DNA of 34,536 nt, from positions 1 to 34,536 of the forward strand of contig DJPI01000019.1 in assembly GCA_002438505.1 (NCBI GenBank), read 5' to 3'. Shown in pieces: positions 1 through 8,177 of this stretch. Made by a program: the position numbers and the translations under genes. Source of the stretch: Ruminococcaceae bacterium UBA6416. GTDB taxonomy: Bacteria; Bacillota; Clostridia; Oscillospirales; Acutalibacteraceae. Below the pieces are notes generated by a model that worked only from the letters and a program-made list of their open reading frames with translations, was not told the origin of the DNA and searched no databases. Numbering within the stretch: position 1 is the first letter of the stretch; every line of letters starts with the position of its first letter.

Positions 1-3000
1 GCGGACGGCTGGACGGAGTTTTCCTGCTCAAAGTGTGGAGCAACAAAAACCGATGATGTGACAACAAAGCTCGGCCATGACATGAAAGAGGTTTCACGCA
101 GAGAGGCCACCTGCCGTGAACCCGGTGTTATCAATTATAATTGCTCGCGCTGCACAGTCACCTCGAGCACGGTTATCGCCCCTGTTCCCCACAGCTACAC
201 TAAGGAAACAGTAACCAAAAAACAGACCTGTTTAACGGGCGGCCACTCAATCTATCAGTGCAAATGGTGCGATAAGTATGATGAAAGCAGAGGCGGAAGT
301 GCCGGCGTTGATACCCCGGCTCTCGGCCATGACTGGAACCATCAGGAAAGCGATGAAAGATGGGACGTTGTTACTCCTGCAACCTGTGAAAGAAAAGGCC
401 TTGAAAAACGCACCTGTAAGAGAGACCCCTCCCACGTTGACACAAGAGACATTCCGGCGCTCGGACATGACTATGACAAGAATATCACAAGAACCGTTCC
501 TGCAACCTGCACAAAGGACGGCTATACCTATCACCCCTGTAAGCATAAAGACTGCAACAGCTATGAACCAGTTAGCACCCTCCCGAAGCTTAACCACCAG
601 GACGACGGAAAAGGCGAATGGGTGACTACCCTTGAGGCTAAGTGTGAAACCGACGGTTTGAAGCAGTATGAATGCGCTCTTTGCGGCGAGTATGTTAAGG
701 AAGAAATTCTCCCGAAGCTTAACCACAGCTTCACAAAGTATGAAAAGAGCAAAGAGGCGGATTGCATCAATAATGCGCTTGAAACCGCCACCTGCGACCA
801 CAAGGGTTGCGGAAAAACCGACACAAGGGAAAGGCCGAACACCAAGCTCGGACACGAATTCCTTCCCGAAAACTATAGTTATAACAATGACGCAAAGTGC
901 GGAATTGACGGAACACAAACCGCAAAATGCACCCGCTGTGACGCTACGGATACAATAACAGCCCCCGGCACCGCGCTCAAGCATAAGTTCACAAATTATA
1001 AAGAAAGCAAGCCCGCAACCTGCCTCACTAACGCTGAGGAAACCGCCACCTGCGATAACGGCTGCGGAGCAACGGATACTCGCGAGGTTCCGAATTCCGC
1101 TCTCGGCCATACCGCAAATAACTTTAACCATAACGTGGGAACGGAAACCTGCTGTGAGCTTGGAACAAAGACCGGCGTCTGCGAAAGATGCGGCATGACA
1201 TTCACCGTCGCTGAAGACAGACCGGAGTATTACGCTGCTCATACCTATGAAACCGACAAGGACGGCAACATCGTTTATGAGTTTGTTGAAGACAGCGAAA
1301 GCTGCACAAAGGACGGCGTTGAAAGAGCATACTGCATCAATGAAAGCACTCGTGATGACGGAAAGGACTGGAAATGCGGAACTTATCTTGAAAGAACCGC
1401 AGAGGGAACAAGACATCCCCACTCTTTCCCCGACCCGGTGACCGAAAGAGACGCTTATAAATCAAACGGAGACGGAACCTGCGTCAGCAACGGAACAATG
1501 AGCGCATACTGCAAAGAATGCCACAGCGCGAAAAAGACCGTTGAAATGCCGGACTCAAAGGGTGACCATTACGTTGCAAACTGGATTTCAGACGGCAACG
1601 CAACCTGCACAAAGGACGGAACAAAGCACGGAAAATGCGTATACTGCGGAAAAGAGTTTAAAAATGTAACCGATGCCGGCTCGGCTCTCGGCCATTGGTT
1701 CAGAGATTACAAAACAACAACCGCAGCAACCTGCACCGGTGACAGAGTCAGAACCGCACAGTGTGAACGTGAATTCCTTGATGAAGCAACCGGAAAAATG
1801 GTTCGCTGCACGGAAAAAGACTCCGTAACGGACAAGGGCAGCGCCCTTGGCCACAGCTGGAGCGCATGGACGTTCATCGGTGAAAAGGACGCGGACGGAA
1901 ACGAGCTTCCCCATAACTGTCAGCACGGCGGAACAATGGAGCGCCACTGCACCCGCACCGGCTGCACCGAAAAAGAAACCAAGACTGTTGGAAAAACCGA
2001 ACATATATGGACATGGGTAATTGTTAAAGAAGAAGGCGTCAAGACTGACTGCACCACCGGCTATAAGAAGCATCAGGTCTGCTCGGTTTGCGGAGCTGTG
2101 AAACCAAATTCTGAGGTTAAAGTTCCCGGCGGAGTTCATAACTTCACCATCAATGAGAAGCTTTCAAAGGACGCAACCTGCACCGAAGAGGGCTTGACAG
2201 TCATTACCTGCGAGCTTTGCGGAAAAGAATACAGCAGAACTACGATTGAAAAAACCGGCCACCTCAATTCTTATCTTGACACAACAACCGTTAAGGCTGC
2301 AACCTGCAAGGAAGAGGGTTATACCGGAGACGAAAAGTGCGTTGTTTGCGACACGGTAACCAAAAAGGGTGAAGTAATCCCCGTAACGGATAACCACGTC
2401 TTTAAGGATTATACTGACTTTGAAGAAGCAACCTGCACAAAGAACAAAACGGAAAAAGCGGTCTGCTCCGTCTGCGGAAAAGCGGAAAACACAAGAGAAA
2501 TTCCCGGAACCGCCCTCGGCCATGATTTTGGCGAATACAAGGAGAGCAAGGCTGCAACCTGCACCAAGGACGCGGAAAAGACAGCGGAATGCTCACGCTG
2601 CGGTGCCACCGATACCGTCAGAGTTCCGAAGTCCGCCCTCGGCCACAAGTGGGGCGAATGGAAAACGATTGAAGAAGCAACCTGCACAAAGGTTGGAAAG
2701 GCTGAAAGAAAATGTGAACGCGAGGGCTGCGAGCTTGTTGTTTATAAGCAGCTGCGCAAGCTCAGTCACACCGAAAGCGAATGGATAATTGACAAGGAAG
2801 CCTCCTGCACCGAAGAGGGCAAACGTCACACCGAATGCACCGGCGGCTGCGGATATATCTTCAAAGAAGAGGTTATCCCGAAGAAAGAGCATGACTATGA
2901 AGTCATTGCAAGCACCGTGACCTGCATTGATGACGGATATAAAACCTTCAAATGTAAGGTCTGCGGCCATGTAAAGAAGGGCGAAATTGAAAAAGCTCTC

Positions 3001-3237
3001 GGCCATGATTGGAGCGGCGCCTGGGTTGTCACAAAGGAACCGACCTGCACCAAGAAGGGACAGGAAAAGCTGACCTGCAAGCGCTGTGACAAGAGCCAGA
3101 CAAGACCGATTGACGCGCTCGGCCATGACGTTGTCATTGACCCGGCCGTTCCGGCAACCTGCACCGAACCCGGACTGAGCGAAGGCAGCCACTGCGGCCG
3201 CTGCGGCGAGGTTCTCAAAGCGCAGGAAACCGTCATT
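1..3237 (+). repeat. About 24 tandem Cys-rich protein modules, also repetitive in DNA
   Basis: The coding sequence repeats with recurring strings such as GCAACCTGCAC (the ATCT motif), TGCGG (second Cys of CxxC plus Gly) and CTCGGCCAT (the LGH motif). Spacing varies around 120-150 bp. Closing motifs appear as KLGHD, ALGHDW, ALGHDY, KLNH, ALKH, ALGHSW, KTGH, ALGHKW, KKEH and so on. Individual modules are diverged in sequence and length, which argues for an old expansion rather than recent slippage. Confidence 0.8.
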
Positions 3238-3435
3238 AAGCCGCACCGTGACGCTGACGGAGACGGAAAGTGTGATGAATGCGGAAAGGAAATCAAGCAC
3301 AGCACAGACCTTAACTGCGACTGCATCTGCCACAAGCAGTTCTGGCTCATGAAAGTTGTTTATGCAATCGTCCGCGTCTTCTGGAAGCTCTTCAAAATTG
3401 GCAAGAGCTGCGACTGCGGAGCAACACACTATTAA
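1..3435 (+). CDS. Giant Cys/His-rich modular surface protein, 3' part (5' end outside window)
   Basis: The frame is open from base 1, so at least 1144 residues of a longer protein are present and the true start lies upstream. The GTG at 58 is internal. The visible part is about 24 degenerate modules of 35-60 residues. Each follows the plan [x]ATCT-x2-G-x(5-8)-C-x2-C-G-x(8-12)-LGH, with one Cys after Ala-Thr, a CxxC pair and a closing Gly-His. Three Cys and one His per module could bind zinc or form disulfides; this is inference. A short Asp-rich segment (DADGDGKCDECGK) follows the last module. The C-terminus has a CHK motif, an AIVRxFxKLFKI hydrophobic/basic helix and a final CDCGxxHY. The M23 protein at 19747-21315 has the same module and ending. 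Such proteins are usually secreted, but the signal peptide would be outside the window. Function unknown. Confidence 0.85.
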   Translation, partial: ADGWTEFSCSKCGATKTDDVTTKLGHDMKEVSRREATCREPGVINYNCSRCTVTSSTVIAPVPHSYTKETVTKKQTCLTGGHSIYQCKWCDKYDESRGGSAGVDTPALGHDWNHQESDERWDVVTPATCERKGLEKRTCKRDPSHVDTRDIPALGHDYDKNITRTVPATCTKDGYTYHPCKHKDCNSYEPVSTLPKLNHQDDGKGEWVTTLEAKCETDGLKQYECALCGEYVKEEILPKLNHSFTKYEKSKEADCINNALETATCDHKGCGKTDTRERPNTKLGHEFLPENYSYNNDAKCGIDGTQTAKCTRCDATDTITAPGTALKHKFTNYKESKPATCLTNAEETATCDNGCGATDTREVPNSALGHTANNFNHNVGTETCCELGTKTGVCERCGMTFTVAEDRPEYYAAHTYETDKDGNIVYEFVEDSESCTKDGVERAYCINESTRDDGKDWKCGTYLERTAEGTRHPHSFPDPVTERDAYKSNGDGTCVSNGTMSAYCKECHSAKKTVEMPDSKGDHYVANWISDGNATCTKDGTKHGKCVYCGKEFKNVTDAGSALGHWFRDYKTTTAATCTGDRVRTAQCEREFLDEATGKMVRCTEKDSVTDKGSALGHSWSAWTFIGEKDADGNELPHNCQHGGTMERHCTRTGCTEKETKTVGKTEHIWTWVIVKEEGVKTDCTTGYKKHQVCSVCGAVKPNSEVKVPGGVHNFTINEKLSKDATCTEEGLTVITCELCGKEYSRTTIEKTGHLNSYLDTTTVKAATCKEEGYTGDEKCVVCDTVTKKGEVIPVTDNHVFKDYTDFEEATCTKNKTEKAVCSVCGKAENTREIPGTALGHDFGEYKESKAATCTKDAEKTAECSRCGATDTVRVPKSALGHKWGEWKTIEEATCTKVGKAERKCEREGCELVVYKQLRKLSHTESEWIIDKEASCTEEGKRHTECTGGCGYIFKEEVIPKKEHDYEVIASTVTCIDDGYKTFKCKVCGHVKKGEIEKALGHDWSGAWVVTKEPTCTKKGQEKLTCKRCDKSQTRPIDALGHDVVIDPAVPATCTEPGLSEGSHCGRCGEVLKAQETVIKPHRDADGDGKCDECGKEIKHSTDLNCDCICHKQFWLMKVVYAIVRVFWKLFKIGKSCDCGATHY

Positions 3436-3455
3436 TTCAAAAACTGCAAATAGTC

Positions 3456-3490
3456 AAAAAGGAGCGTTCCGTTTGGGACGCTCCTTTTTT
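3456..3490 (+). terminator. Rho-independent terminator of the modular surface protein gene
   Basis: GGAGCGTTCC pairs with GGGACGCTCC across a GTTT loop and is followed by seven T. It begins about 20 bases after the stop codon. Confidence 0.9.
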
Positions 3491-3495
3491 TGCTC

Positions 3496-3524
3496 TTGCG
3501 CCGGAAGGCCGCGTTGAGTATAAT
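3496..3524 (+). promoter_or_regulatory. Promoter of the sigma factor operon
   Basis: TTGCGC (3496-3501), a 17-base spacer and TATAAT (3519-3524) form a good SigA-type promoter. It implies a leader of roughly 75 bases before the start at 3607. Confidence 0.6.
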
Positions 3525-3606
3525 TAATATAAAAAGTTTTAATCTTTTCTTGTCCGATTTGCGCTTTTTCTTTCGTATATAATTAATGAGAAGGAGGGAG
3601 AGACCT

Positions 3607-4176
3607 ATGAATGACGAACTCTTGCTTTCCGAAATTAAAAAGAATCCGTCAAAGGGTTTTGACCTCCTTTTGAATGAGTATTCGGCCTTTGTTTTCCGCG
3701 TGTGTCTTGCCGTTCTCGGCTCCGCCGGAACAAAGGAGGACGCTCAGGAGTGCGCCTCAGACGTTTTTGCTGCCTTTTATAAAAACCTTGAAAATGTTGA
3801 CCTTTCAAAGGGAAGCATCAAGGGGCTTCTTGCCTTCCTTTCGCGCAATGCCGCGATTGACCGGCGGCGGAAGCTTGTGAAGGAAAGCGGACTGACTGTT
3901 CCGCTTGAAAACGCGCAGGAGCTTTTTTCTTCTGCGGCCGCGTTTGAAAGCAGCGAAAAAAAGGAGCGCAGCCGTCTTGTTGCCGAGGCGGTTCAGGCTC
4001 TCGGAGAGCCGGACAGAACAATAATTCTGCGCAAGTATTTCTTTGGCGAAAGCGCAAAGGAAATTTCAAAGCGGATTTCAATCTCCGCAGAAACCGTTCA
4101 AAAACGCTCGCGGCGCGCGCTTGAAAAACTCAAAACTTTCCTTGAAAGCAGCATGGGAGGTGTTTTGCTTGACTGA
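3607..4176 (+). CDS. ECF-type RNA polymerase sigma-70 family factor
   Basis: 189 residues. Residues about 18-90 match sigma region 2 (FDLLLNEYSAFVFRVC, then acidic KEDAQECASDVF and the LLAFLSRNAAIDRRRK stretch that contacts the -10 region). Residues about 125-180 match region 4, with ALGEPDRTIILRKYFFGES followed by the helix-turn-helix KEISKRISISAETVQKRSRRALEKL. Length and the absence of regions 1 and 3 fit an ECF factor. The start is set by AAGGAGG at 3591-3597; an upstream in-frame ATG at 3586 would place this motif inside the gene. The next gene overlaps its 3' end by 8 bases, so the two are probably translationally coupled. It likely directs transcription of a small envelope-related regulon and is held in check by the downstream membrane protein (inference). 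Confidence 0.9.
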   Translation: MNDELLLSEIKKNPSKGFDLLLNEYSAFVFRVCLAVLGSAGTKEDAQECASDVFAAFYKNLENVDLSKGSIKGLLAFLSRNAAIDRRRKLVKESGLTVPLENAQELFSSAAAFESSEKKERSRLVAEAVQALGEPDRTIILRKYFFGESAKEISKRISISAETVQKRSRRALEKLKTFLESSMGGVLLD

Positions 4177-4921
4177 TTTTGATGATGTTTTTTCTTCTCT
4201 TTCTCCAAATGAGCTTGGCGCTCTGCTCAAAAAAGAGGAGGCGGAAATTGACAGGGCGGACAAAGAAAAAATCCGCGCACTCTCTTTCCAAAAGGCCGGA
4301 ATAACACGCGGCGGAAAAAGGAAAATAACGCTTGTCCGCATCATTGCCGCGGCGGCGTGTCTGTGCATTGTTTCCTGCGCGGCGTTTTTTGGCGTTAAAA
4401 CGCTTTCAAAGCCGGAGCCTGAGAGCACAACCGCTCCGCTTGCAACCTCTTCATCAACAGCGGGGGAAAAGGCACTGATGCTTGCAATTTCAAAGGGCGA
4501 TGAGGGGCTGATTGAAAAGCTTCTCAAAAGCGGCGTCCTTGTCAGCCGCGATATCCTCAATTACGCGGTCGGCTGCACCTCGTTTTTGTCTTATAACATC
4601 ATAAGCGAGATTGCAAAAGCGACCGAGGAGGTTTTCGGCTCAACCGGGCTTGATCCGCTTTTGGAAAGCACTCTCATCGGCAACTCAAAAAAGGCTCTTG
4701 AGGAGCTTAAAAAGCGTGACGGAATTTTGATGACACCGAGCGAAAAGCTTGCGTTCTTCTTTTCGGCTGCGTTTTGCAGCAGTGACGTTGTTGAAGAGTT
4801 CTGCAAAAAAGGCGCGGACATCAACGCAACGGACGCGGCCGGAAACAACATTCTTGGCATTGCTGAAAAATACGGAAACAGTGAAAATGTTGAATACGCC
4901 CACGAAAAGGGCTTGAATTGA
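4169..4921 (+). CDS. Single-pass membrane protein with ankyrin-like C-terminus, candidate anti-sigma factor
   Basis: 250 residues from a TTG start, chosen because GGGAGG at 4155-4160 sits eight bases upstream and the gene then overlaps the sigma factor stop. Residues 1-50 form a charged cytoplasmic region, with an N-terminal TDFDDVFSSLSPNELGALL helix of the kind that could bind a sigma factor. Residues about 53-76 are a transmembrane helix. A Ser/Thr/Pro linker follows. Residues about 100-250 look like degenerate ankyrin repeats (ALMLAISKGDEGLIEKLLKSG; KKGADINATDAAGNNILGIA). Position after an ECF sigma gene, overlap and topology suggest an anti-sigma factor with an outward-facing ankyrin sensor. 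No classical zinc-binding HxxxCxxC anti-sigma motif is present, so the role is inferred from context. Confidence 0.7.
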   Translation: MTDFDDVFSSLSPNELGALLKKEEAEIDRADKEKIRALSFQKAGITRGGKRKITLVRIIAAAACLCIVSCAAFFGVKTLSKPEPESTTAPLATSSSTAGEKALMLAISKGDEGLIEKLLKSGVLVSRDILNYAVGCTSFLSYNIISEIAKATEEVFGSTGLDPLLESTLIGNSKKALEELKKRDGILMTPSEKLAFFFSAAFCSSDVVEEFCKKGADINATDAAGNNILGIAEKYGNSENVEYAHEKGLN

Positions 4922-4937
4922 AAGAAAGGTGACAATC

Positions 4938-5579
4938 ATGAAAAAAAGAACAGCGTTAATCACAGCAATTTTTCTCATCCTCAGTGTTGCGTGTGCCTTG
5001 GCGGTTTCCGCCGTTGACGCCGCCGTTGCGGCAACGGTGCCGGTTGAAAAGGACAGGCTTTATTATGCCTATTACAACACAAAAAGCGGAAAGGGTGCCA
5101 TCTCATTCTGCCTTGACAACAAGTTCACCGCCTTCGGAAAATCAGGAGAAAACATCTCCGTCTGCACAAAAAACGCGGACGGAACCTTCAGCGTGCTTTA
5201 TGACATTGACAAAAGCGCCGTTGACGTCTGGTTTTCCGGAACAACCGACCTCAAGCTTCAGACGGGCGAGAATGTTTCATCGCTGCTCGGCGGCCTTTCG
5301 GGTCTCGGAATCACGGCAGACATGGAAAAAACGAATGTTGCGCTGAATCTTTCCGGCCAGAGCATTGAAAAGGGCAATGAATATTATGTCTATATCCCGG
5401 CATATTACTTCCTTGACGAAAACGGAACCGGAAACGCCGGTGCATATATCTCCGTTGAAAAGGAAAAAATCAATTCATACACAGGCGACCTGCTCTCAGA
5501 CCTTCAGAACGCCGCAGACGATGTGTATGACCTTGCAATCCGCGGATATGAAACCGTTGCCGGTCTCCTCGGAAGATAA
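4938..5579 (+). CDS. Small secreted protein of unknown function
   Basis: 213 residues. The start at 4938 is preceded by AAAGGTG; the GTG at 4929 overlaps that motif and is less likely. Residues 1-30 are a signal peptide (KKR, then a long hydrophobic run and an AxA-like cleavage region). The mature part is polar, with alternating aromatic/hydrophobic stretches suggesting beta structure (DRLYYAYYNTKSGKGAISFCLDNKF; NEYYVYIPAYYFLDENGTG). I recognise no family. It lies 16 bases behind the candidate anti-sigma gene and ends at a terminator, so it is the last gene of the sigma operon. It could be a target or an extracytoplasmic partner of that system (inference). Confidence 0.75.
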   Translation: MKKRTALITAIFLILSVACALAVSAVDAAVAATVPVEKDRLYYAYYNTKSGKGAISFCLDNKFTAFGKSGENISVCTKNADGTFSVLYDIDKSAVDVWFSGTTDLKLQTGENVSSLLGGLSGLGITADMEKTNVALNLSGQSIEKGNEYYVYIPAYYFLDENGTGNAGAYISVEKEKINSYTGDLLSDLQNAADDVYDLAIRGYETVAGLLGR

Positions 5580-5588
5580 GAACAACAA

Positions 5589-5628
5589 AACGGGCGTCCT
5601 TGCTTTAAACGCGGGACGTCCGTTTTTT
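5589..5628 (+). terminator. Terminator of the sigma factor operon
   Basis: ACGGGCGTCC and GGGACGTCCGT form a stem around a loop of about ten bases and are followed by a T run, directly after the stop at 5579. Confidence 0.8.
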
Positions 5629-5687
5629 GCTGTGTGTTTTGCACAAAAGAGCGGTTGCGCGTTAAAAACTTTTTGTGTGCATAAATT

Positions 5688-5753
5688 GAGAATATTTTTT
5701 CAAAACTCTTGCATAAACATTCAAAATACTGTATAATACGTGCATATTATTCA
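5688..5753 (+). promoter_or_regulatory. Promoter with ArgR-type ARG boxes before the amino-acid transporter
   Basis: TTGCAT (5709-5714), 17 bases, TATAAT (5732-5737). Bases 5710-5723 read TGCATAAACATTCA, close to the Gram-positive ARG box TGMATwwwwATKCA, and overlap the -35. A second copy, one base shorter (TGCATATTATTCA), lies at 5741-5753 just after the -10. A lone half-site TGCATA is at 5688-5693. This arrangement would let arginine-bound ArgR/AhrC block RNA polymerase. A cleaner box lies in the argH promoter of this window. Confidence 0.6.
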
Positions 5754-5821
5754 ATGGGCTTGCAGCTGATATCAATTTTTGCAGCCATTGAAAATTCAAA
5801 ACAGAATGTGAGGAAAAAACC

Positions 5822-6640
5822 ATGAAAAACATCAAAAAAGCTGTTGCTCTCCTTCTTGCCTGTGTATTGTGCCTTTGCCTCGCCGCCTGCGGATCAGATG
5901 AAAAAGAAACAACCTCATCCGCTGAATCGACCGGTGCAGACACAAGCCTTGAGGACGTTAAAAAGAGCGGAAAGCTCTCCATTGCAACAAGTCCGGACTT
6001 TCCGCCGTTTGAGTCGCTTGAGGGTGACAAGGTTGTCGGCATTGAAATTGACATTCTTGAAATGATTGCAGAAAAGCTCGGCGTTGAGCTTGAAATTAAC
6101 CAGATGGACTTTGACTCCGTCCTTCCCGGAATTCAGAGCGGAAAATTCGATGTCGGCGTTTCCGGAATTACCGTTACTGAGGACAGAAAGGCAAACGCAG
6201 ACTTCACCGATCCTTACTTCCTTGCTGCGCAGGCAATCATTGTTATGAACGGCAGCGACATCAAGTCTAAAGCAGACCTTGAGGGCAAAAAGGTTTCCGT
6301 TCAGACCGGAACCACCGCTGAGGAATACTGCATGAAGAACGGCTATGACGTTTCCGCTTTCCAGGCAAACAACGATGCGCTTTCGGCTCTCACAAGCGGA
6401 AAGGTTGACGCTTGGGTTGTTGACAATCAGACCGGAATTGCAATGTCCGCCGAAACAAACGGAAAAACCGTTGTTCTTGATGAGGCAATGACAACTGAGC
6501 CGTATTCGTTCGCCTTCAAAAAGGGAAGCACCTCGCTTGTCAATGAAATCAACGGTTACATCCAGGGCTGGCTCAAAGACGGAACGATTGAAAAAATCTT
6601 TGAAAAATATGACATACCTTATGTTTCACCTGAAGCATAA
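5822..6640 (+). CDS. Amino-acid ABC transporter substrate-binding lipoprotein (family 3), probably arginine
   Basis: 272 residues. The N-terminus is a lipoprotein signal with lipobox LAAC, Cys23 being the lipidated residue, then a Ser/Thr/Glu linker. The rest matches the SBP_bac_3 fold: KLSIATSPDFPPFESLEGDKVVGIEIDILEMIAEKLG near residues 50-90, the GVSGITVTEDRK stretch, VSVQTGTTAEEY, and a C-terminal LKDGTIEKIFEKYDI. It captures a polar amino acid outside the membrane and delivers it to the permease encoded next. Family membership is clear. Arginine or a related basic substrate is inferred from ARG boxes in the promoter and from argF-carAB downstream; residues for ligand choice were not examined. 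Co-transcribed with the next two genes. Confidence 0.92.
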   Translation: MKNIKKAVALLLACVLCLCLAACGSDEKETTSSAESTGADTSLEDVKKSGKLSIATSPDFPPFESLEGDKVVGIEIDILEMIAEKLGVELEINQMDFDSVLPGIQSGKFDVGVSGITVTEDRKANADFTDPYFLAAQAIIVMNGSDIKSKADLEGKKVSVQTGTTAEEYCMKNGYDVSAFQANNDALSALTSGKVDAWVVDNQTGIAMSAETNGKTVVLDEAMTTEPYSFAFKKGSTSLVNEINGYIQGWLKDGTIEKIFEKYDIPYVSPEA

Positions 6641-6654
6641 TTAAGGGGAAGCCT

Positions 6655-7383
6655 ATGGAAAAAATTACTGTGTTTTTTCAAACATGGGGTGCGCAGCTTC
6701 AAAAGACGTTCATTGAACAGGAGCGTTACAAATGGCTGCTTGAGGGCCTTTCAAACACACTGATAATCACGCTCGGCGCGCTTGTTATCGGCGTTGCGCT
6801 CGGAACCGTGATTGCAACGGTCAAGTATTTTTCGGATGACAACAAGTTTCTGAAGTTTTTTGGAAAAGTCTGTGATATCTATGTTACAACCATCCGCGGA
6901 ATACCGGTTGTTGTTCTCCTTTTGATTTTCTACTATCTTATACTTAAATCCTCTGAAGGCGTTGTTGTCGGAATCGTAACCTTCGGTCTGAACTCCGCTG
7001 CGTATATGGCAGAGCTGATACGCAGCGGCATCAACGCCGTTGATGTCGGACAGCTTGAGGCCGGACGCAGTCTCGGCCTTTCAAAAATGCAGACGATGAG
7101 AAAAATCATCTTTCCGCAGGCGGTCAAAAACATTCTTCCGGCAATCGGCAACGAGTTCATCGCCCTTTTGAAGGAGACCTCCGTTGCCGGATATGTTGCG
7201 GTCAAGGATCTCACAAGAGCCGGAAATCTCATCAGAAACAACACGTTTGACGCGTTCAATCCGCTCATTGCGGTTGCGCTTGTCTATCTTATTCTTGTTA
7301 TTCTTCTGACAAAACTTTTGAGCAGACTGGAAAGGAGGCTTTCCAAGAGTGATAGAAGTAAAAAATCTAAGAAAAAGCTTTGA
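6655..7383 (+). CDS. Amino-acid ABC transporter permease (His/Glu/Gln/Arg family)
   Basis: 242 residues with about five transmembrane helices. Recognisable elements are YKWLLEGLSNTLIITLGALVIGVALG near the N-terminus, the TTIRGIPVVVLLL stretch typical of HisMQ-type permeases, and the cytoplasmic EAA loop (QLEAGRSLGLSKMQTMRKIIFPQAVKNILPAIGNEFIALLKETS) that docks on the ATPase. It starts 14 bases after the binding protein behind AAGGGGA. Its last 35 bases overlap the ATPase gene. One permease gene only, so the membrane domain is presumably a homodimer. Confidence 0.95.
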   Translation: MEKITVFFQTWGAQLQKTFIEQERYKWLLEGLSNTLIITLGALVIGVALGTVIATVKYFSDDNKFLKFFGKVCDIYVTTIRGIPVVVLLLIFYYLILKSSEGVVVGIVTFGLNSAAYMAELIRSGINAVDVGQLEAGRSLGLSKMQTMRKIIFPQAVKNILPAIGNEFIALLKETSVAGYVAVKDLTRAGNLIRNNTFDAFNPLIAVALVYLILVILLTKLLSRLERRLSKSDRSKKSKKKL

Positions 7384-8071
7384 TGATATCGAGGTGCTCA
7401 AGGGCATCAACGAAACCGTTAACAAAGGCGATGTTGCCTGCATTATCGGGCCGTCCGGCTCAGGAAAGTCAACCTTTTTGCGCTGCTTGAATCTTCTTGA
7501 AAAGCCGACCGGCGGCGAGATAATTTTTGAGGGTGTGAACCTCACTGCAAAGGGTGTTGACCTCAACCTTCACCGCCAAAAAATGGGAATGGTTTTTCAG
7601 CAGTTCCACCTGTTTCCCCATATGACGGTTATTGATAACCTCACAATGGCTCCGGTGCTTCTTAAAAAGATGACAAAGCCGCAGGCCGAGAAAAAGGGAA
7701 TGGAGCTTCTTGCCCGCGTTGGCCTTGCAGACAGAGCTTCGGCATACCCGGCGGAGCTTTCCGGCGGCCAGAAGCAGCGCGTTGCAATCGTCCGTGCGCT
7801 CTGCATGAGTCCGGATGTGATGCTTTTTGACGAGCCGACAAGCGCCCTTGACCCGGAAATGGTCGGAGAGGTTCTTGACGTTATGAAGGAGCTGGCTCAC
7901 GAGGGAATGACAATGGTTGTTGTTACTCACGAAATGGGCTTTGCAAAGGAGGTTGCAAACCGCGTCCTTTTCATGGACGATGGTGTTATAATGGAGGAAG
8001 GCACGCCCGGGGAGATTTTTGAAAATCCTCAGTGCGAAAGGCTCAAAACCTTCCTTTCAAAGGTACTCTGA
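7349..8071 (+). CDS. Amino-acid ABC transporter ATP-binding protein (GlnQ/ArtP type)
   Basis: 240 residues from a GTG start, with AAAGGAGG at 7331-7338 inside the permease gene. All ABC motifs are intact: Walker A GPSGSGKST near residue 33, Q-loop MVFQQFHLFPH, signature LSGGQKQR, Walker B VMLFDEPTSALDPE and switch THEMGF. Length and the SALDPEMVGEVLDVMKELA region are typical of polar amino-acid importers. The ALCMSPDV stretch after the signature is preceded by AIVR rather than the usual AIAR, a mild substitution. It energises the importer encoded by the two upstream genes. The following gene argF has its own extended -10, so the transporter may be a separate transcript or read through. Confidence 0.96.
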   Translation: MIEVKNLRKSFDDIEVLKGINETVNKGDVACIIGPSGSGKSTFLRCLNLLEKPTGGEIIFEGVNLTAKGVDLNLHRQKMGMVFQQFHLFPHMTVIDNLTMAPVLLKKMTKPQAEKKGMELLARVGLADRASAYPAELSGGQKQRVAIVRALCMSPDVMLFDEPTSALDPEMVGEVLDVMKELAHEGMTMVVVTHEMGFAKEVANRVLFMDDGVIMEEGTPGEIFENPQCERLKTFLSKVL

Positions 8072-8112
8072 TTAGATTTTGGATATTGGACAAATATCAG
8101 CTTATATAAAAC

Positions 8113-8147
8113 TGCGGGCGGCTTAATGGCCGCCCCTGTGGTATAAT
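8113..8147 (+). promoter_or_regulatory. Hairpin and extended -10 promoter before argF
   Basis: GGGCGGC and GCCGCCC pair across TTAATG. Right after it is TGGTATAAT (8139-8147), an extended -10 without a recognisable -35. The hairpin has no T run, so it may be a weak end of the transporter transcript or part of a promoter control. No good ARG box was seen here. Confidence 0.4.
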
Positions 8148-8177
8148 CATTGGTAACGCAAAAAGGAGAGAACAGAC

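Noticed and set aside
247..1422. 391-codon open frame on the minus strand opposite the modular protein
   Set aside because: It is a shadow of the repeats: low-complexity Ala/Val/Cys/Phe composition, no ribosome binding site, and the opposite strand has coherent Cys-rich modules.
8113..8132. Hairpin before argF as a rho-independent terminator
   Set aside because: It lacks a T run and is directly followed by an extended -10, so it was recorded only as part of the argF promoter region.
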